Origin: Azospirillum rugosum
Lineage (GTDB): Bacteria; Pseudomonadota; Alphaproteobacteria; Azospirillales; Azospirillaceae
Reading direction: 5' to 3'
DNA: 64,000 nt
NCBI RefSeq assembly: GCF_017876155.1
Contig: NZ_JAGINP010000014.1
Span: forward strand, 62,001-126,000
The notes under the pieces are model-generated. The model saw only the letters and a list, made by a program, of their open reading frames with translations. It was not told the origin of the DNA and searched no databases. This document shows positions 17,336 to 25,665 of this stretch, piece by piece; positions within the stretch are counted from its first letter, which is position 1; every line of letters begins with the position of its first letter. The translations under genes were made by a program, and so were the position numbers.

Positions 17336-18733
17336 TCACCCGTACGGCGCGCGCGTCAAGGCGTCCACGTAGGTTTCCCGCCACCAGCCGATGTCATGGC
17401 GTCGCAGGGTGCGCATGATGGCGTCGTGCCGCTCCTTCCGCTCGGGCAGGGACATGGTCAGGGCGCGTTGCAGCGCGTCGGCCACCGCCTCGATGTCGAA
17501 GGGGTTGACGATCAGCGCCTCGCCCAGCTCCCGCGCGGCCCCCGCGAAGGTGGACAGCACCAGCACGCCGGGATCGTCGGGGTCCTGGCAGGCCACATAC
17601 TCCTTGGCGACGAGGTTCATGCCGTCGCGCAAGGGGGTGACCAGCCCGACGTTGGCGGTGCGGTAGAAGCCGGCCAGCACGCGCCGCCCGAAGCTTTTGT
17701 TCAGGTAGCGGATCGGCACCCAGTCGAACTCGGCGAATCGGCCGTTGATGCGGCCGGACAGCTCCGACAGCTCGCGCTTGATGGCGATGTATTCGGGCAC
17801 GTCCTCGCGGCTCGGCGGGGCGATCTGCAGGAAGGAGACGCGGTTGCAATGCTCCGGGTAGGTGGCCAGCAGCTGCTCGAAGGCCTGGAAGCGCTGCGGC
17901 AGGCCCTTGGAATAGTCCAGCCGGTCCACGCCGATGATCAGCCGCCGCCCGACCAGGCTTTCCCGCAGCCGTTCCGTGTGGCGCGAGCGCGCGGCGGTCT
18001 GGGCGAGGCTTTCCAGGTTGGCGGTGTCGATGCTGATGGGGAAGGCCTTGGCCAGCAGCGTGCGGCCGAAGGCCTGGATCATCATGCCGCCCTCCGGCCC
18101 GCGGTCCTCCACCGTGCCGTCCGTCTCCTCCCGGATGTAGTCGGCGAAGCAGCGCAGGTCGACCTGGGTGTGGAAGCCGACGAGGTCGTAGTTGCACAGC
18201 TCCCGGATCAGCTCCCGGTGGTTGGGCAGGGCGACCAGGATCTCCGGCGCCGGGAAGGGCGTGTGCAGGAAGAAGCCCATGCGCTGGTTGCAGCCGCGCT
18301 GGCGCAGTTCCTCGCCGAAGGGGATCAGGTGGTAGTCGTGCACCCAGACCATGTCGTCGGGCTGTAAAAGGGGCGCCAGCCGCTCCGCGAAATAGCCGTT
18401 GACCCGCTTGTAGCCCTCGCGCGTGCGGCGGCTGACCTCGATCAGGCCGAGCCGGTAGTGGAACAGCGGCCACAGCGTCTGGTTGGCGAAGCCGTTGTAG
18501 TATTCCTCGAAGTCGCGCCGGCCGAGGTCGAGCGTCGCGTAGGTCAGGCGCCCGACGTCGGTGCGCGTCGGCTCGCCCTGGGAATCGCCCTCGACGACGT
18601 TGCCGCTCCAGCCGAACCAGATGCCGCCGGTCTTCTTCAGCGCGGCCAGCACGGCCACGGCCAGCCCGCCGGCGGCCTGCTTTCCTTCGTCGATCGGGGC
18701 GACGCGGTTGGATACGACGACCAGTCTGCTCAC
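17336..18733 (-). CDS. otsA: Trehalose-6-phosphate synthase
   Basis: 465 aa, normal OtsA length, starting at a GTG (VSRLVVVSNRVAP) with GGAG about 10 bases upstream. A GT20 enzyme: GGLAVAV UDP-glucose loop, WVHDYHLIP, GVDRLDYSKGLPQR, and the C-terminal EYVACQDPDDPGVLVLSTFAG donor loop are all present. It makes trehalose-6-phosphate from UDP-glucose and glucose-6-phosphate, an osmoprotectant route. No otsB phosphatase gene is in the window. A longer upstream in-frame extension has no family similarity and was excluded. Confidence 0.93.
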   Translation of the reverse strand: MSRLVVVSNRVAPIDEGKQAAGGLAVAVLAALKKTGGIWFGWSGNVVEGDSQGEPTRTDVGRLTYATLDLGRRDFEEYYNGFANQTLWPLFHYRLGLIEVSRRTREGYKRVNGYFAERLAPLLQPDDMVWVHDYHLIPFGEELRQRGCNQRMGFFLHTPFPAPEILVALPNHRELIRELCNYDLVGFHTQVDLRCFADYIREETDGTVEDRGPEGGMMIQAFGRTLLAKAFPISIDTANLESLAQTAARSRHTERLRESLVGRRLIIGVDRLDYSKGLPQRFQAFEQLLATYPEHCNRVSFLQIAPPSREDVPEYIAIKRELSELSGRINGRFAEFDWVPIRYLNKSFGRRVLAGFYRTANVGLVTPLRDGMNLVAKEYVACQDPDDPGVLVLSTFAGAARELGEALIVNPFDIEAVADALQRALTMSLPERKERHDAIMRTLRRHDIGWWRETYVDALTRAPYG

Positions 18734-19066
18734 GGTCTGCTTTCTCCGGTTCCTGTGGTCCGCCCGGCTTCTCCGTCCGGAACGCTGCGGCCCGCGCGTG
18801 ACCGGCTCCTGCTTTGCAATGGTGTGTTGCGCAAGGGACCGGGCGGGGACGAAACGAGCGGTGTTGACGGTTGGTTCCCCGCTGGCCCATGAGGCTACGC
18901 CAATGGGAGAGGGAGGGTTGGCAGCCCCGCCGTCCGCCCCAGTTTTTGCGGAAGCGAAGAGGCTTTTTTGTGTGCGGTGCAGCGTGACACGCTGCTCGCG
19001 CCAGCCGCACCCTATGCTCAATAATTCATCAACGCACTGAAATCAAAAAGAAAATCATTTTCCCTC

Positions 19067-19095
19067 TTGATCGGCCGGAGGACGCGATCATATTG
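19067..19095 (+). promoter_or_regulatory. Promoter for candidate sRNA
   Basis: TTGATC (19067-19072) and ATATTG (19090-19095) are separated by 17 bases, close to the sigma-70 consensus. A strong terminator follows 80 bases later with no ORF between. Confidence 0.5.
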
Positions 19096-19100
19096 TGCAG

Positions 19101-19201
19101 TGCGGCATCGATCGCATCTCCGATGGGAGCGGTGCCGTAACGCACTTCTTGGGCGTTTCCTCCCTAGACTTAAGGCCGCGGTGCAAGCCGCGGCCTTTTT
19201 T
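19101..19201 (+). ncRNA. Candidate trans-acting sRNA with CCTCCC motif
   Basis: About 100 nt from the predicted start to the end of a T-run. It contains a small CTCC-GATG-GGAG hairpin, then the unpaired block GGGCGTTTCCTCCCTAGACT and a terminator. The CCTCC sequence is complementary to Shine-Dalgarno sites. From memory this block resembles the suhB/alpha-r14 sRNA family of alphaproteobacteria, which needs a covariance-model search to confirm. Confidence 0.55.
19174..19201 (+). terminator. Intrinsic terminator of candidate sRNA
   Basis: GGCCGCGG-TGCAAG-CCGCGGCC is an 8-bp perfect GC stem followed by six T residues on the plus strand. Confidence 0.85.
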
Positions 19202-19228
19202 CTGCCCGGCCCATTGCCCAGACGACGT

Positions 19229-20110
19229 TCAGCGCGGTTCCAGCGGTTCGGACGGCAGGTGGGCGATGCCGTCCACCATCTCGTTCATGTGGCGGGCCAG
19301 CACGTCGAGGAAGGGCAGGCGGGACAGCGTCGCCTCGTCCATGTAGAGGTCGCGGCTGATCTCGATCTGCAGCGCGTGGATGCCCTGGCGCGGCCGGCCG
19401 TAGTGGCGGGTCGTGTAGCCGCCGGCGTAAGGGCTGTTGCGGCTGACCGTGTAGCCGAGGCCGCGCAGGAAGCGCTCCGCCGATTCCATGACCACCGGCG
19501 CGCAGGAGTTGCCGAAGCAGTCGCCCAGCACGATGTCGGCGCGCCGGGCGTCGCGGTCGCCCAGCCCCGGCGAGGGCATGGAGTGGCAATCGACCAGCAC
19601 GGCGTGGCCGAAGCGGTTGCGGGTGTCCTCGACCAGCTGCCGCAGGGCGGCGTGGTAGGGCATGTAGAACAGGTTGACGCGCCGCACCGCCTCCGCGAAG
19701 CGCAGCTTGCCGCGGTAGATGTCCTCGCCGTTGGCGACCACCCGCGCGATGGTGCCCAGCCCCGCCGCGACGCGCGGGGAGCGCGTGTTGACGTAGGTGG
19801 GCAGGCTGTCCACGAACATGTCCGGGTCGAGTTCGTAGGCCTCGCGGTTGACGTCCAGGAAGGCACGGGGGAACAGCGCGCGGATCAGCGGCACGCCCAG
19901 CGCCGGTGCGCCGGCGAAGATCTCGTCGACGAAACAGTCCTCCGACTTGCGCAGCGCGCGCGGGTCGAGCCGCGCCGCCGCCAGGAAGTCGGTCGTGTAG
20001 CGGTTCCCGCTGTGCGGCGAGGCCAGCACCAGCGGCTTGGTTTGTTCGGCCGGGGTCAGCAGGTCGAAGGCCCGTTCCGGCTCGGTTACGGCGGCGGCGT
20101 GAGCGTCCAT
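19229..20110 (-). CDS. N-formylglutamate amidohydrolase family protein
   Basis: 293 aa. Family motifs are LVLASPHSGNRY (about residue 27), FLDVNREAYELDP (about 85) and VLVDCHSMPSPG (about 170), which include the predicted zinc ligands. Enzymes of this family release formate or amines from N-formylglutamate in histidine degradation (HutG), but no hut genes are nearby, so the substrate could be another N-acyl amino acid. It stands alone, with a tRNA gene upstream on the other strand. Confidence 0.85.
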   Translation of the reverse strand: MDAHAAAVTEPERAFDLLTPAEQTKPLVLASPHSGNRYTTDFLAAARLDPRALRKSEDCFVDEIFAGAPALGVPLIRALFPRAFLDVNREAYELDPDMFVDSLPTYVNTRSPRVAAGLGTIARVVANGEDIYRGKLRFAEAVRRVNLFYMPYHAALRQLVEDTRNRFGHAVLVDCHSMPSPGLGDRDARRADIVLGDCFGNSCAPVVMESAERFLRGLGYTVSRNSPYAGGYTTRHYGRPRQGIHALQIEISRDLYMDEATLSRLPFLDVLARHMNEMVDGIAHLPSEPLEPR

Positions 20111-20300
20111 GGTCCCTTGATGTAGTGGACGAGGACGGTCCTGTCACGCTCCGTCCCGCTCGCGTTCCAACAGTCGTGACCGCGTTTGTGATGATGATCC
20201 CAAAAAAATGAAATCCGGGCTTGCCAGACCCCCGGGATGGTGGTACACCCCACGCCCACGCCGGACGGGCTGAAACGACGGTCCAGACGGCGGCAAGGAT

Positions 20301-20375
<75 letters not shown>

Positions 20376-20527
20376 TCCACGAAGGACGGAACCCAGGCGG
20401 GTTGCCGGCCTTCGCCATGTCTGGGCTCTGTGTCCGGGCCATCGCGTTCCGATCCGTCGGCGACCCTGCGGCGGAAGGCCCGATGAGGAGCCGCCGGCGG
20501 CGGGCACCCCATCGGGAGCAAGGCTCT

Positions 20528-22600
20528 TCAGGCCGCGGGCCGCTCCGCGGGCGAAGCCGAAGCCAGGGCGGCGACCTCGCGCTCGAAGGCTTTCCGTTCG
20601 TCGTTCGACAGCGTGAACTTCACGTGCAGCTGGCCGTGGTCGTTGGTCTTGACCACGAAGGGGAGGCGCCGCGACAGCGCCGGCGCGTGTAGGCTGCTGG
20701 TCGCGCCGGGGGCGAGGGCGGGCGCGTCGACGATCATGGCGCCGCCGGCGGACAGGTTGACGATGCGGGACTTCGCGTTTGCGGCGCCCGCCGTATCGCC
20801 AGCCACCGTTTCGATCGTGCAGGGGAGGTCGACCGGGAAGCGCGGCGAGCGCCGGCGGTCCACGTCGGCGGTCGCGGTGCGGACCACCCGCACCAGGATG
20901 CGCTGCAGCTCGTCGATGCTCTGCGCGACGTCGCTGGCCCCGGCGCGCACGTCGTTCGCCCGCGCGCCGGTCTGGGTGGCTTCCTCCGACACCAGCGCGA
21001 TGCGGGACGAGACCTGGCGGGCGGCCTGGCTGGTCTCGCTGACGGTGCGCGCGATCTCCTGCGTCGCGGCGTCCTGCTCCTCCACCGCGGCGGCGATGGA
21101 CGAGGAGATGTCCGACACCTGGCCGATGGTGCCGGTCACCTCCGCCACGGTGTCCACGGCCAGCTTGGTCACCGATTCGACGTCGGTGATCAGGGTGGCG
21201 ATCTCCTCCGTGGAGCGGGCGGTCTGGTTGGCGAGGTTCTTGACCTCCTGCGCCACCACGGCGAAGCCCTTGCCGGCCTCGCCCGCCCGGGCGGCCTCGA
21301 TCGTGGCGTTGAGCGCCAGCAGGTTGGTCTGGCTGGCGATCTCGCTGATCAGCCGGGCCACCGCGCCGATGCGCTCCACGGCGTCGGACAGGCGGACGAT
21401 GATCGAACTGGCGGACTCCGCCTTGGCGACGGCCTGCCCGGTCACGTCCACCGAGGCGGCCACCTGGCGGCCGATCTCGCGGATCGAGGCCGACAGTTCG
21501 GCGGCGGCCGAGGCCACGGTCTGCGCGTTCGACAGCGCCTGGCTGGCCGCCGCCGCGACGTCCTGGGAGTTGTCGCTGACAAGGTCGGCCGAGGTCGCCA
21601 TCGCCTCGGCGTTGCCGGCCATCTGCGACGCGTGCGTCGCCACGCTTTCCACGGCGCTGCGGGTTTCCCGCTCCACCGTGTCGGCCATGTAGGCCAGGGC
21701 GCGGCGCCGCTCCTCCTCGGCGGTGGCGCGGTCCTGCTCCTGCTGGGCCCGCAGCCGCTCGTTCTCCAGCCCGGCCTTGCCGAAGACGCGCACCGCCTCG
21801 GCCATCTGGCCGATCTCGTCGCCGCGCCCGTCGAATCCGACCTCGATGCGGAAGTTCCCGGCGGCCATGGCCACCATGGTGGCGCGCATCCGGTCGATCG
21901 GGCCGATGACGGCCGAGCGCAGGAAGACGACCGCGACCAGGATGATGGCCAACGTCACGAGAGCGACGCCGGTCAGGACGCGGCTCAGCGACGCGGCGGC
22001 GCCCTCGATGTCGGCGACCGCCCCTTCCAGCCGCGCCAGCCGCTGCTCCCGCGCGTCCGTCATGGCGGCGAGGAGCCGCTCCATCTCCTCGCCCATGCTC
22101 TCGGCGACCTTGTCGAACTGCCCCATCATCGCGTTTCCGGCGGTCGGGCCGCTGTCGACGTAGGCCTTCGCCATGCGCTGGCCCAGCTCGTAGAAGGGCG
22201 GGAAGGCCTGACGGGAGGCGTCGATGGCCGAGACGATGGCCGACAGGCCGAGCTGGTCGGCGATGGCGCGCGCCTCGGCGGCCGCCTCGCCGAACTTGTT
22301 GGCGAACTCCCGCGCCTTCTCCGGGCCGTCGTCCAGCCCGTCCTGCCCGCGCGTGGCGGACACGTCGGTCAGCCATTGCTGAACCTGCGCGACGTCGTAG
22401 CGCATCTCCGCGATGTGGCCGATCAGCGGGACGACCTTGCCGCTCACCTCGTCGGCGTTGGTGCGCACCGTCACGAGCGAGTCCCGCTGCGCCGCCATCT
22501 CCTGCTGCACGAGCAACGCCGCCGCGGCCGTCACGATAACGACCAGCAACGCCGCCGCCGAGGCCTTGGCCTTGATGGTCACGCTGTGCAGGACACTCAT
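20528..22600 (-). CDS. Chemoreceptor with C-terminal PilZ domain (Tlp1-like)
   Basis: 690 aa. Membrane segment near residues 13-31, a helical periplasmic region to about residue 185, a second membrane segment (VLTGVALVTLAIILVAVVF), HAMP, and a signalling domain with IASQTNLLALNATIEAARAG. A C-terminal PilZ domain follows, whose c-di-GMP motifs are visible as RRRSPRFP and NLSAGGAMI (RxxxR and N/DxSxxG). A. brasilense Tlp1 has this architecture and couples c-di-GMP to taxis. The periplasmic ligand is unknown. A second receptor with the same build is at 40032-42023. Confidence 0.92.
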   Translation of the reverse strand: MSVLHSVTIKAKASAAALLVVIVTAAAALLVQQEMAAQRDSLVTVRTNADEVSGKVVPLIGHIAEMRYDVAQVQQWLTDVSATRGQDGLDDGPEKAREFANKFGEAAAEARAIADQLGLSAIVSAIDASRQAFPPFYELGQRMAKAYVDSGPTAGNAMMGQFDKVAESMGEEMERLLAAMTDAREQRLARLEGAVADIEGAAASLSRVLTGVALVTLAIILVAVVFLRSAVIGPIDRMRATMVAMAAGNFRIEVGFDGRGDEIGQMAEAVRVFGKAGLENERLRAQQEQDRATAEEERRRALAYMADTVERETRSAVESVATHASQMAGNAEAMATSADLVSDNSQDVAAAASQALSNAQTVASAAAELSASIREIGRQVAASVDVTGQAVAKAESASSIIVRLSDAVERIGAVARLISEIASQTNLLALNATIEAARAGEAGKGFAVVAQEVKNLANQTARSTEEIATLITDVESVTKLAVDTVAEVTGTIGQVSDISSSIAAAVEEQDAATQEIARTVSETSQAARQVSSRIALVSEEATQTGARANDVRAGASDVAQSIDELQRILVRVVRTATADVDRRRSPRFPVDLPCTIETVAGDTAGAANAKSRIVNLSAGGAMIVDAPALAPGATSSLHAPALSRRLPFVVKTNDHGQLHVKFTLSNDERKAFEREVAALASASPAERPAA

Positions 22601-22820
22601 TCTTCGCTCCGCTGACTTTTCACAATGTCGCTTCCGGCCGGCCGTCGACTTGACCCCGTCTTGCGGGCGAGGGAAGGCGCCGCGGGCGGTCTTGGTCGGG
22701 GAAGTGGATCGCTGGGATTTCCAAGCGGAGGAACGCTAGTCGGAATTGGTTATGCGACTCTGAAGATCGTTACAAAAATGTCATGCGCTCTGCCAATGGT
22801 TGGCTTGCGTGGGCGTGAAG
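22601..22820. other. Spacer, edge of accessory patch
   Basis: About 220 bases upstream of the PilZ chemoreceptor. It becomes AT-rich near 22740-22790, where the receptor promoter probably lies. No gene is seen. Confidence 0.4.
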
Positions 22821-23400
22821 TCAATCCCAAGGCGTAGCCTGTTCAATGGCTTCCAGGAGTCTGTCCGGTGGCGGTTCGAGTGATGCGTCGTTTTGGCGCA
22901 GAGTCGGGTCGATGCGGGTTTTGCTTTGTAAACGAAAGGAATTCCAGACGGTCGGCGCCCACCTGCGCGGTCTCGGCCGCCTCGGCAACGCCGATTGGAT
23001 CCCGCGTCCCGCCCCCGCTACCCGACCCGCCGGACGGGGGTGCAATTCCCATACGCCGTCCTTAGATTGTGTTTTTTCGCACAGGACGATGGACCCAGGC
23101 GGAAATTCCGATGTCTCGTGCGGATTATTTCGTTCCTTCGGAAGAAACTTGTACAGGTTGCCACCCAGAGGCTCGGCGTTGACGATCCGAGTCATCCACG
23201 TCGTTCTCCGCCAAAAGTACTTCAGCTGAGTTTTGACCCACACGACGACGGGGGGCGTTTCCGTGGCGGCCTTCGCCCGAAGGGCAGCGTCGGAGTCGAG
23301 CGCTTGGACAGCGGCAACGGCTTGCAGCACCCAGGCATCGTCGTCGGTCATCATTCACATAGACGACAACGAGTTTGTCTTTTATGACACCCACCGTCAC
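22821..23400 (-). pseudogene. Second, apparently frameshifted copy of the immunity gene
   Basis: A GTG at 23400 overlaps the stop of the preceding immunity gene (GTGA) and begins VIKDKLVVVYVND, matching the MDKKIVVIYVN start of that gene. The reading then diverges, and the matching C-terminal half (NAEPLGGNLYKFLPKERNNP, then PPGSIVLCEKTQSKDGVWEL) is in another frame, separated by about 40 unmatched codons. The second frame can be read as a 177-aa protein from an ATG at 23354, with an unrelated tail of about 65 residues. I read this as a decayed or chimeric duplicate; a functional fusion protein cannot be excluded. Confidence 0.6.
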
Positions 23401-23630
23401 CCCACTTGCTTAACAGCGAGCAGGGCCGATACACCTTTTTCCGTTCTTATTCTTTCGCACGTGACGATGGCTCCAGGCACAAATTCCCACGTCTCGTCCT
23501 CCGGATCATACCGCTCCGTTGGATGAAGCCTGTACAGGTTGTCACCTAGAACCTCGGCGTTGGTTGGTCTTATGGTTGGTGTCCCTTCATCCAGAAGATT
23601 GACGTATATGACGACTATTTTCTTGTCCAT
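23397..23630 (-). CDS. Probable immunity protein for the adjacent toxin
   Basis: 77 aa, acidic, starting MDKKIVVIYVN at an ATG with GGAGG 5 bases upstream. Its start lies inside the last codons of the toxin gene (16-base overlap), so translation is coupled. Motifs shared with the degenerate copy downstream are NAE-LG-NLY, a PG-IV-CE segment and a preceding ERxxPxxE run. No family name is recognised. The immunity role is inferred from position, small size, acidity and duplication, the usual signs for polymorphic-toxin immunity genes. Confidence 0.65.
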   Translation of the reverse strand: MDKKIVVIYVNLLDEGTPTIRPTNAEVLGDNLYRLHPTERYDPEDETWEFVPGAIVTCERIRTEKGVSALLAVKQVG

Positions 23631-24424
23631 TGCCACCTCCACCATTGGACGGAATTTCTGTCAAAATCCGGCCGTCCAACCTGCAGGATTTCTCTCGTCT
23701 GATCATCCTGCACCACGTAGTTATCGCCCCACTCATAGCGGGTGGCCGTATTTCCCTGATTGACCTTGTTTGGCGCTCGATGTCGCGTTCCATATTTTAT
23801 GGTATTCGTGATCTTCTGGGGTGTCCAGCCCCGCTCCTCAATCTGGCGTGCCCACTTCTGCGGCTTCTTGAACTTCCCAAGTGTCCACGTCGTGTCGCGT
23901 TTGTCTATTTCCCGCCATGCCATCCACGCGAGCTTGACGAACGTACGGCCGCGCATGAAGGGAATGATGTAAAGTTCCGGATAGACCGGTTCGATGGCGT
24001 CCTTGTACGGGGCGTCTTCTTCTTCATATGGGTCCGCCCAGCAGCGGCAGTTGTAATCCTCGCCGGGATCGGGGGAATCGCTCCATTCCCGGACCATGCC
24101 GTCAAGGGCGGCATGGCTCGGTCGGACTCGATCGTCGTCGGTCGTGCGCCAGACATATTTCCCATCCGGCGCTTCCGCGACCGCTTTGTTCAAGGCTTCG
24201 ATCGTCTCGTCGCCGGGCCTTGCCATGCCGGTGCCCGGCAGACCGTTATTGACCTGGAACCGCTTTAGGGAGTGGAAGAGTTCGCTGTCCGGTATCCCGG
24301 TGATGCCGATCTTTTCATAGGGAGAGTAATAACCCAGTCGGTTGGGTGTGCGTTTCATCCGCAGGACGTCGAATTCGTCCACGCTGGAGTTCGGCGACAG
24401 CTCCTTTTCAAGTTGTAATTCCAT
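23615..24424 (-). CDS. Polymorphic toxin: PG-binding + MuF-like segment + colicin E5-like RNase
   Basis: 269 aa. Residues about 18-85 resemble a peptidoglycan-binding module (LGYYSPYEKIGITGIPDSEL, LKRFQVNNGLPGTG). Residues about 88-130 carry the C-terminal signature of phage Mu gpF/SPP1 gp7 minor head proteins (YVWRTTDDDRVRPSHAALDG, PGEDYNCRCWADP). The last 85 residues match the colicin E5 tRNase pattern: WARQIEERGWTPQKITNTI, ATRYEWGDNYVVQDD, then TREILQVGRPDF. Colicin E5 cuts tRNAs carrying queuosine-type anticodons; that activity here is inference. Phage-derived MuF toxins are known, but this three-part order is unusual. Base composition is AT-richer than the surroundings, which suggests transfer. 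Confidence 0.75.
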   Translation of the reverse strand: MELQLEKELSPNSSVDEFDVLRMKRTPNRLGYYSPYEKIGITGIPDSELFHSLKRFQVNNGLPGTGMARPGDETIEALNKAVAEAPDGKYVWRTTDDDRVRPSHAALDGMVREWSDSPDPGEDYNCRCWADPYEEEDAPYKDAIEPVYPELYIIPFMRGRTFVKLAWMAWREIDKRDTTWTLGKFKKPQKWARQIEERGWTPQKITNTIKYGTRHRAPNKVNQGNTATRYEWGDNYVVQDDQTREILQVGRPDFDRNSVQWWRWQWTRK

Positions 24425-24682
24425 CGCCTCCGGACTCCGTTCGAATTCAACAGGCCGAGCACCCGGTTGGATGTGTCAGCGAGTAAACAGCATATAATCC
24501 TTTTTTTGCTGCTGTATAAATGAATTTTATCCTAATTTGGGCGCACCTCGCCACCTCGCCACCTCGCCACCTCGCCGGTAACCGGCGCAAGCAGCGCAGT
24601 GGATTAGGTTCACTGTGTCCGGGTCAGCGGACGTTCGGCCCCAATGCCCCCAATGAATAATGGCGCCCGCGCGCCGATCCGT
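24425..24682. other. AT-rich spacer upstream of the toxin gene
   Basis: About 260 bases. It contains the most AT-rich stretch of the window (around 24487-24535), which probably holds the toxin promoter, and a short tandem repeat. No gene is seen. Confidence 0.5.
24544..24575. repeat. Tandem repeat, four copies of CACCTCGC
   Basis: The 8-base unit CACCTCGC is repeated four times exactly, in the spacer between the toxin gene and the duplicated gene tail. Confidence 0.9.
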
Positions 24683-24943
24683 TCAGGTGCGGATCAGCCC
24701 GTCGTCCTCGCGCGGGGCCGGCCGCGGAGCGGGAGGGGCGTTGCGCAGGTCCAGCCCGTCCAAGGGCGCAGCACCGGCCATTCCCTTGGCGTCTTCGACT
24801 GCCTGGGTAATGGCGATGCACAGGTGTTGGCGAGACATACGTTTGTCTTCGGCCTGTTCTTGCGTGCGACACTTTTTCCCCAAGAAATACAGATCAAAGA
24901 CTTGTCCATTGCGGATGGCGCGCGTCATGCTTGAGCTTTCCAA
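24683..24943 (-). pseudogene. Fragment duplicating the tail of the gene at 25666-26169
   Basis: The frame reads 86 aa, but only its last 52 residues have a match. QHLCIAITQAVEDAKG and LDGLDLRNAPPAPRPAP with ending DDGLIRT repeat the C-terminus of the secreted protein encoded at 25666-26169, with an 11-residue gap (LEALRRALDG region missing). The signal peptide and N-terminal two thirds are absent. DNA identity is high but not perfect, so the duplication is not recent. It may be a remnant left when the intervening DNA arrived. Confidence 0.65.
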
Positions 24944-24963
24944 CGAAAGCTCGGGGAAGCCGC

Positions 24964-25650
24964 ATGCGCAGCGTGGCCTGTTCGAAACGGGTGCAGTTCC
25001 TCCGGCCGGTCTTGAAGACGTTTTTGGCCAATTTGGAGCGCTATGCCGAGGCGCAGGGATGGGAAGATTTCGCTCACGCCTACAACGAGCAGGCGACGCT
25101 GTCTCTGTTGGCGGCGGCGTTCTGGCAATCGGATCTGATTGCGATCGAGGAATATACGAACTGGAAGGGGCGGGGCCAGGACGCTTCGCAGGGGCGCGGC
25201 GACCTGTGGGCGCGCTGTCCGAAGACCGACAACGAAATCGTCATTGAGGCCAAGCAGCAGAAGACCGAACTGGGTACGCACGACAAAACGATTCGCGGGG
25301 CGCTGGATGCAGCGGCTACGGATGCGTTCCGCAACCGCGACGCCGCGCTGCGCGCTGGGTTGACGTTCTTCACTCCGGAGGTGAGGACCGGTACCGGTCG
25401 TGACGCCGTGATCGATTTGTTCGACCGGATTCGCACTATCGCGTTGGAGTACGGCGTGGACGCGCTGGTTCTATGGTATCCGGAAGAGGCGATGCGCAAT
25501 CCAGACGAAGCGCGATCGCAGAAGCAATCTTACATGTTCCCTGGCATCATCGCCGCCCTGCGGATCGCCGCAGTCACCGGGCAGCGTCCGATCCCGAACT
25601 CGGAACGTTTGCCGACGACCCACCGCTTCCGCTCGGTGGCACTGGCGTAG
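24964..25650 (+). CDS. Unrecognised protein with PD-(D/E)XK-like nuclease motif
   Basis: 228 aa from the ATG at 24964 (a TTG at 24931 is an alternative start). No family is recognised with certainty. Residues about 60-100 contain GRGDLWARC followed by EIVIEAKQQK, matching the D...ExK core of PD-(D/E)XK nucleases with the usual spacing, preceded by a Glu in IAIEEYTNW. A helical segment (YNEQATLSLLAAAFWQSD) precedes it. It lies on the plus strand between a gene and the duplicated fragment of that gene's tail, next to the toxin module, so a defence or conflict role is possible but not shown. Confidence 0.55.
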   Translation: MRSVACSKRVQFLRPVLKTFLANLERYAEAQGWEDFAHAYNEQATLSLLAAAFWQSDLIAIEEYTNWKGRGQDASQGRGDLWARCPKTDNEIVIEAKQQKTELGTHDKTIRGALDAAATDAFRNRDAALRAGLTFFTPEVRTGTGRDAVIDLFDRIRTIALEYGVDALVLWYPEEAMRNPDEARSQKQSYMFPGIIAALRIAAVTGQRPIPNSERLPTTHRFRSVALA

Positions 25651-25665
25651 GGGCCAGGCCGGGCG

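Larger units (their letters stand above)
18734..19228. other. Intergenic region holding a candidate sRNA
   Basis: About 495 bases without a protein gene. The left half is the otsA upstream region. The right half has a promoter-like pair, a candidate sRNA and a strong terminator, all on the plus strand where no protein gene exists. Confidence 0.6.

Noticed and set aside
22960..23060. Possible tRNA-like or att sequence around GGTGCAATTCCC
   Set aside because: No cloverleaf can be formed around it and no matching copy exists elsewhere in the window.
24544..24575. CRISPR-like short repeats
   Set aside because: Units are 8 bases, contiguous and without spacers; a simple tandem repeat.
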